Part shown: piece after piece, positions 33,053 through 37,440 of the stretch
Position numbering within the stretch: the first letter of the stretch is position 1
Layout: every line of letters begins with the position of its first letter
Source of the DNA: Verrucomicrobiota bacterium
GTDB lineage: Bacteria > Verrucomicrobiota > Kiritimatiellia > RFP12 > UBA1067
Assembly (NCBI GenBank): GCA_022704145.1
Contig: JAKJGY010000023.1
Coordinates: 1-37,440, forward strand
Direction: 5' to 3'
DNA length: 37,440 nt
Program-made: the position numbers and the translations under genes
Notes under the pieces: generated by a model
The model's database searches: none
Told to the model about the DNA's origin: nothing
The model's input: the letters and a program-made list of their open reading frames with translations, nothing else

Positions 33053-33787
33053 ATGACCGCCTCCTCTTTCCACCCGCCCCCGCGCCGCCACCGCCCACGC
33101 GGCCTTGAGATCCTCCATGAGGACCGCGACCTGCTCGTGGTCAATAAGGAGCCGGGCGTCCTGACCACGGGAACCCCCCGCGGCGAGGACTTCACCGCCG
33201 AGAATGTCCTGAGCGCCTACGTCCGTAAGGGGTGCGCCCGCTCCTCCAAAAGGGTCTTCCTCGTCCACCGCCTCGACCGCGAGACCTCCGGCGTGCTGCT
33301 CTTCGCCAAAACGGAGGAGGCGCAGCAGGCGCTGAAGGACAACTGGCCGGCCACGGAGAAATTCTACCTGGCGGCCGTGCGTGGCCGCCTGCGCGAGCGG
33401 AGCGGCCTGATCGAAAGCCTCCTGGCCGAGGGCGAAGACCTGGTCGTGCGCGCCGTTCGCGATCCCGCGCGCGGCAAGCTCGCGCGTACGGCCTACGCCG
33501 TGATCTGCGAGACGTCGAACCTCAGCCTGGTCAAGATCCGGCTCCTCACCGGCCGCAAGAACCAGATCCGCGTCCACTTCGCCGACCTCGGCAACCCCGT
33601 GCTCGGCGACGCCAAGTACGGCCACCGCGACCCTTTCCGCGAGCGCCTCTGCCTCCACGCCAAGTCGATCGCCTTCGACCATCCCCATACCGGCCGCAGG
33701 CTCTTTTTCGACACGCCCATCCCGCCGGCCTTCGCGCGGCTCGCCGACGGCCTCACCGAGGCGGCGTGGCAGGCGACGCCGGTCTAG
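33053..33787 (+). CDS. RluA-family pseudouridine synthase
   Basis: This 244-residue enzyme isomerises uridines in rRNA or tRNA. The catalytic motif FLVHRLDRETSGVLLFAKT holds the active Asp (D75). Family segments ILHEDRDLLVVNKEPGV, RKNQIRVHFADLGNPVLGDAKYG (read as GRKNQIRVHFADLG, NPVLGDAKYG) and LHAKSIAF are present. There is no N-terminal S4 domain, so the RNA target cannot be assigned among RluA, RluC/D-like or other groups. The frame extends upstream to 32519 antisense to the neighbouring gene; the ATG at 33053 is preferred. It overlaps the GH106-like gene tail-to-tail by 35 bases. Confidence 0.9.
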   Translation: MTASSFHPPPRRHRPRGLEILHEDRDLLVVNKEPGVLTTGTPRGEDFTAENVLSAYVRKGCARSSKRVFLVHRLDRETSGVLLFAKTEEAQQALKDNWPATEKFYLAAVRGRLRERSGLIESLLAEGEDLVVRAVRDPARGKLARTAYAVICETSNLSLVKIRLLTGRKNQIRVHFADLGNPVLGDAKYGHRDPFRERLCLHAKSIAFDHPHTGRRLFFDTPIPPAFARLADGLTEAAWQATPV

Positions 33788-36617
33788 CCCGCTCGAGGCC
33801 GGGGGCGTCGCAGTCGAAGCGTTGCGGCGGCCGCAGCCCCAGGCCGATGCGCTCCCCCTCGGCCCCGAAATACCCGCCCCAGCCGACACGGATAGCGGCG
33901 ACCTGCGTCGGGTCGAGCGCCGTATCGGTCTGCCGCGCGCCGTGGAACGGCTTGAACTGGCTGAACAGCACGTGCGCGCGCGCCGGGCCGGCGGCGTTCA
34001 GGAAGCGCCCCGTCCCCGCCAGATAGTCGCCCCCGTCACGGGTTCGGATAAACACCAGCAGCTCGGCGGGCGTGCGCTGCCCCTCAGGCACAGCAATGTC
34101 GATCGCCAGCCCGGCGGCCCCCGCCAGCTCCGGCGGGCGTTGGTACGTGAAGCTGACGAACTGGTGCGTGTCGACGCCGCCGCGGCTCAGCACGGCCCGC
34201 GCCTCCCAGCCTCCCGCGCCGTCGGGCGTCAGCTCGGAGCGGACGTGTTGGCCGGCGCCGACGGTCACGGACGCCTCGGGCAGCGGGGTTTCCCTCAGGC
34301 TGAAGCCGCCGAAATCCGCGCCCGCCGCCACCCGACGCGCCGGGCTTGAGGGCCGCGCGCGGAAGAGCATCGCGCCGTAGGGCCCGAGCCGCAGCGGGAC
34401 CTCGCGCGCCTCTGCCAAGGCCGTCCGCGTCCCGGTCACGGGATCCCACCGCTCGTCCGGGCCGACCCCGCTGAAACGGAGCACACCCTCCCAGGCCGCC
34501 GCGCTGTCGTTGATCGCGAACAGGACGTCACGCCCGTCGATCCGTCGCCGGGTGACCCTGACCGGCCCCGCCTCGCGCCCGCCGCAGACGTCGCGCGCGC
34601 TGAGCGCGTCCACCACCCGCGGGGTGAGCGCCAGCAAACCGGAAGGCAGCAGCACCCCCACGCCGCCTGCGGCGTTGGTCGCCGAAACCGGCCCCCCGCC
34701 CTCTCCGAACAGCTCGCGCGCCAACTCCTGCACACGCGTCGAGGGCAGCTCCGTCGCGCTGTTCGCGGGCCGCGCCCCCACCGCCACCACCGCACCGCCC
34801 GCCCGCCAGAAACGGGCGACCTGCTCCCACGCCTCAAGGGGCAGGGTGTCGACGGCCGGCAGCACCAGCACCCGCCAGCGCAGCGCGCCGTGCGCCAGCG
34901 CGCCCCCCCGGACCGAAGCCTCGCACAGCGCGCGCGCATCCACATACGCGAAGTCGCGGTTCGCCGCGTACAGCGACTGGCTCACGCCGTCGAACACGCT
35001 CTCGACACGCCGCGCCGCAGGCGCGTCCGTCGCCCCTTTGTGGGCGGGCACGAACGCCGGCCAGAGGCTTTCCACCGGATAGAGCACCGCGACGTCCGCC
35101 ACCTGATGCCCGCCGCGCAGCAGCGTCTGGCACCGGCCGATCTGCATGTTGAGGCGGCGCAACTGCTCGTCCGTAAGGTCTTTGAACGCATAATAGCTTG
35201 TGAGCGTGTTGATCCCGCCCCAGATCAGCCGGTGGCAGGTGCCGCGGATCTCGTCCTCGGTCACCGTGCGCACCGGCCGCGTGTCACCCTGCGGCCGGTA
35301 GCGCTGGCTGTGGTCGGAGACCTCGCACATGGTCACCGCGCGGCCCTCGAGATCCGCCGCACTGCCGATCAGCCGGGCCACAGACCAGGGGACCTCCGGC
35401 GGCAGGCTGGTCAGGCAGTCGATGCTGGGCGCGTCGAGCCGCCGCACGCAGCGGAAGAAATCGCCGTAGAGCGGCACGTGCGAGACGAGGCTCTCCTCCA
35501 TCAGCAGATGGCCGCCCGAGGCCAGGCCGTGCTGGCGGCACCAGCGCTGGAGCTGCCCGAAGTAGTTCTCCTCCACCAGCTCGCCGACCGTGCTCCAGAA
35601 CGCGTAGCGCGCCCAGGCGCCGTCGGGGCCAGCCTCCGCGACCAGCGCCGGAAGCAGCGGCCGCAGCTCGCGCCCCCGCCGCCGACCGAACTCGCGCTCG
35701 AAGGTCAGCGACCACGGCAGCACCCGGTACGGCATCGGCCGGAACCAGAGGTTCTGCAGCGAGGGCTCGTCCGTGAAGGTGGCCACGAACGTCCGGCCGA
35801 GATCGCGCCCCAGCCGGGCGGCATAACGCGCGTGCGTCTCCTCGATGAAGCGGGCGGTCGGCTCCGGCGTCAGCAGATCGATGCACGGCTTCTTGTACGC
35901 CAGGCTGATGGCGGCGTGCGTGCCCTCGTAGATCAGGTCGTCGGTCATCGCGACCACGAACCACTCGCCCGCAGGCGCCTGCCACACGAGCCGTCCCGCC
36001 GCCACCGCGCCGCCCAGGTCACGCGCCTCGGCCAGCGCCACCACGCCGCCGCGCCGCGGCAGCGCCGCCGCCAGCACCAGCCTGCCGGGCGGCAGCGCGA
36101 GGTCGACCGCCGCGCCGTCAGCCGCATGGGCCTCGGCGACCAGCAGCCCGCGGGCCGCCCATTCGGGATGGCCCTTGAGGGTCAGGTCGCGCGCGCTGCC
36201 CGACGGATAGCCGCATTCGTCATAGAGCCAGAGCGAGAGCCCCGCCTCCTTCGCGAGCCGCACGCCGCGCAGGAAGGCCGGCCACTTGCTCTCGTCGTCG
36301 ACATAGCCGTCGAACGAGACGTTGCCGGCGAACCCGCCGAAACCCTGGGCGACCAGCCGCGCGAGCGCCCGGTCCTGCTCCTCCGGACGGTCCGGCTGCT
36401 TATGGATGATCTTCAGGATACGCGCCGAAGGCGGGGGTTCGGCGAAGCGTTCGGCCAACGGCCGGCCCTCGGCAGGCTGCCGCGGCAGCGCGGCCGCCGC
36501 CGGAGCAGACGACACGGAACCCCACACCGTCCCCGCGCACCAGGCGCCCACCAGCAGACTCCCCCAGAAACCTCGCATACAGAACCCCCCGCTCAAACCC
36601 CAGAATCCCGCTCCCAT
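33753..36617 (-). CDS. Secreted GH106-like glycoside hydrolase (alpha-L-rhamnosidase type)
   Basis: This protein of 954 residues has a signal-like stretch (GFWGSLLVGAWCAGTVWGS). The N-terminal barrel begins with ILKIIHKQPDRP and GFGGFAGNVSFDGY, followed by LSLWLYDECGYPSGSARDL near residue 130, a pattern shared by GH106-like proteins. VATFTDEPSLQNLWF, ASGGHLLMEESLVSH and LIWGGINTLTSYYAF follow. A Rossmann-like region (VADVAVLYPVESLW, then VLVLPAVDTLP) and C-terminal beta-sandwiches complete it. Catalytic residues cannot be named with certainty. The start at 36617 has GGAAGGA five to six bases upstream; 36578 would give a more classical signal peptide. It sits 38 bases after an oxidoreductase gene. 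Confidence 0.72.
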   Translation of the reverse strand: MGAGFWGLSGGFCMRGFWGSLLVGAWCAGTVWGSVSSAPAAAALPRQPAEGRPLAERFAEPPPSARILKIIHKQPDRPEEQDRALARLVAQGFGGFAGNVSFDGYVDDESKWPAFLRGVRLAKEAGLSLWLYDECGYPSGSARDLTLKGHPEWAARGLLVAEAHAADGAAVDLALPPGRLVLAAALPRRGGVVALAEARDLGGAVAAGRLVWQAPAGEWFVVAMTDDLIYEGTHAAISLAYKKPCIDLLTPEPTARFIEETHARYAARLGRDLGRTFVATFTDEPSLQNLWFRPMPYRVLPWSLTFEREFGRRRGRELRPLLPALVAEAGPDGAWARYAFWSTVGELVEENYFGQLQRWCRQHGLASGGHLLMEESLVSHVPLYGDFFRCVRRLDAPSIDCLTSLPPEVPWSVARLIGSAADLEGRAVTMCEVSDHSQRYRPQGDTRPVRTVTEDEIRGTCHRLIWGGINTLTSYYAFKDLTDEQLRRLNMQIGRCQTLLRGGHQVADVAVLYPVESLWPAFVPAHKGATDAPAARRVESVFDGVSQSLYAANRDFAYVDARALCEASVRGGALAHGALRWRVLVLPAVDTLPLEAWEQVARFWRAGGAVVAVGARPANSATELPSTRVQELARELFGEGGGPVSATNAAGGVGVLLPSGLLALTPRVVDALSARDVCGGREAGPVRVTRRRIDGRDVLFAINDSAAAWEGVLRFSGVGPDERWDPVTGTRTALAEAREVPLRLGPYGAMLFRARPSSPARRVAAGADFGGFSLRETPLPEASVTVGAGQHVRSELTPDGAGGWEARAVLSRGGVDTHQFVSFTYQRPPELAGAAGLAIDIAVPEGQRTPAELLVFIRTRDGGDYLAGTGRFLNAAGPARAHVLFSQFKPFHGARQTDTALDPTQVAAIRVGWGGYFGAEGERIGLGLRPPQRFDCDAPGLERARPASPATPPR

Positions 36618-36655
36618 ACGGTTCCTTCCGCCAGGCGCGCCCCCGCACGCCGACC

Positions 36656-37440
36656 TCAGACCGGCAGCTCGAAACCTTTGCGGTACGCCTTGCGGATCAG
36701 CGGCTCCGCCTCGGGCGCGTTCTTGGCACGCATCGCCGCGGCGTCCCACTCGATCCGTTTGCCGAGACGGATCGGCAGCACGCCCACCAGCAGCGACTCC
36801 GTAAATGGCGCCGAGTACCAGAATCCCGCCTTCGCGTCCTCGGGCCTGCCCGCGAGGCACGCCTCAACCCACTCCTTGCGGTGGCCCGGGCTGCGCGGGA
36901 TGGTCTTTTCCGGGCGCGCGAATTCCTTCATGGCACCCTCCGGCACCAGCCGCGGCGCGCCGGACCAGCCGCCGCACAGCAGCGCGCCCTTCTCGCCGAC
37001 AAAATAGATGCCGTTGTCGCCGAGCGCGCGATCCGCCTCCAGGCCGGGCGGCGGCGGCGGCAGCTTGCCGCCGTCGTACCACACGAGCTTGACCGGGCCG
37101 CGGCCGCCCTTCGCACCGAAGTGCCACGTCACGACGCTCCAGAGCGGGAAGCTGTCGGGGTTGGTCTCGGAGGTCACCGCCTCCACCGCCTCCGGCGCGC
37201 CGAGGTCGAGCGCGTACCAGGCCGGGTCGGCGTTGTGCACCATCATATCGCCGAGCGCGCCGCAGCCGTAGTCGTACCAGCCGCGCCACTTGCGCGGCAC
37301 GTAGTCCGGATGGTACGCGCGCGCCCGTGCGGGCCCCTGCCACAGCTCCCAGTCGAGGCTCGGCGGCACCGGCGGCGTCTCCGTGGGGCAACGGCGGCCC
37401 TGCGAGTCCCAGAACTTGCCGGGGCGGTCGGACCACACGT
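36656..37440 (-). CDS. Gfo/Idh/MocA-type oxidoreductase, C-terminal part (5' end outside window)
   Basis: The frame is open to the window edge, so the N-terminal NAD-binding domain is not seen. The visible 260 residues match the C-terminal substrate domain of Gfo/Idh/MocA-like dehydrogenases of PVC bacteria: KWRGWYDYGCGALGDMMVHNADPAWYALDL (read as WYDYGCGALGDM, HNADPAWYALDL), VTSETNPDSFPLWSVVTWHF, YFVGEKGALLCGG, HRKEWVEACLAGRPEDAKAGF (read as HRKEWVEACLAGRP) and VGVLPIRLGKRIEWD. These usually oxidise sugars or inositols, and many in this group are exported. It precedes the GH106-like gene by 38 bases on the same strand, so the two are probably co-transcribed. Confidence 0.85.
   Translation of the reverse strand, partial: VWSDRPGKFWDSQGRRCPTETPPVPPSLDWELWQGPARARAYHPDYVPRKWRGWYDYGCGALGDMMVHNADPAWYALDLGAPEAVEAVTSETNPDSFPLWSVVTWHFGAKGGRGPVKLVWYDGGKLPPPPPGLEADRALGDNGIYFVGEKGALLCGGWSGAPRLVPEGAMKEFARPEKTIPRSPGHRKEWVEACLAGRPEDAKAGFWYSAPFTESLLVGVLPIRLGKRIEWDAAAMRAKNAPEAEPLIRKAYRKGFELPV

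Noticed and set aside
34890-37007. Plus-strand frame of 705 codons opposite the GH106-like gene
   Set aside because: Antisense shadow; it crosses two minus-strand genes with recognisable family motifs.

Overview
The window is a GC-rich (roughly two-thirds G+C by eye), densely coded bacterial chromosome segment. Heptose (LPS-core type) genes imply a Gram-negative cell envelope. Secreted glycoside hydrolases, a Gfo/Idh/MocA-type oxidoreductase, paired TRL-like lipoproteins, a secreted HExxH protein and intergenic GCACGGGCA hairpins together suggest the PVC superphylum, most likely Kiritimatiellota, Lentisphaerota or Verrucomicrobiota. The phylum is an inference from gene families, not from a marker tree.

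Layout. 1-702: tail of a histidine kinase whose ATP-binding motifs look broken. 703-2515: an accessory patch holding a 79-unit heptamer array (875-1427), a BrnT/CopG-type toxin-antitoxin pair on the minus strand, and an inverted pair of TCGGNN-rich repeats. 2516-6431: heptose kinase and GmhB-like phosphatase (+), then a MATE transporter and HldD epimerase (-). 6572-10838: a complete gcvT-gcvH-gcvPA-gcvPB glycine cleavage operon (+). 10858-16562 (-): an ArsB/NhaD-type ion transporter, a ROK sugar kinase, GmhA phosphoheptose isomerase and gyrB. 16999-19305: a beta-mannosidase-like GH2 protein (+). 19318-20723: hisF-hisH (-). 21028-21966: a secreted DUF4886/SGNH-type protein with a clear terminator. 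22049-24186 (-): serC and a NagB-like protein. 24286-31573: a secreted beta-helix protein (-) diverging from a clan GH-A hydrolase (+), followed by a secreted metallopeptidase-like protein and two small TRL-like lipoproteins. 31669-37440: a secreted protein of unknown function (-), an RluA-type pseudouridine synthase (+), a GH106-like hydrolase (-) and the C-terminal part of an oxidoreductase (-) that runs off the window.

How the genes fit together. GmhA, the HldE kinase domain, a GmhB-like phosphatase and HldD cover four of the five steps to ADP-L-glycero-D-manno-heptose; only the nucleotidyltransferase is absent here. The gcv operon has T, H and both P subunits but no lipoamide dehydrogenase. 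SerC (serine synthesis) and the glycine cleavage system both feed one-carbon metabolism. The secreted hydrolases, ROK kinase, NagB-like protein and oxidoreductase fit a polysaccharide-degrading lifestyle.

The most unusual content is non-coding. The heptamer array can be read as exactly four permitted seven-base words in unbroken phase. Two copies of a dispersed element are built from inverted arrays of an octamer (TGGAATNN), with different unit numbers in the two copies. A third repeat family of GCACGGGCA hairpins sits between gyrB and the GH2 gene. Several enzymes (GH2, NagB-like, GmhB-like, histidine kinase) show substitutions at positions that are normally essential. No CRISPR array, rRNA, tRNA, insertion sequence or prophage was seen.
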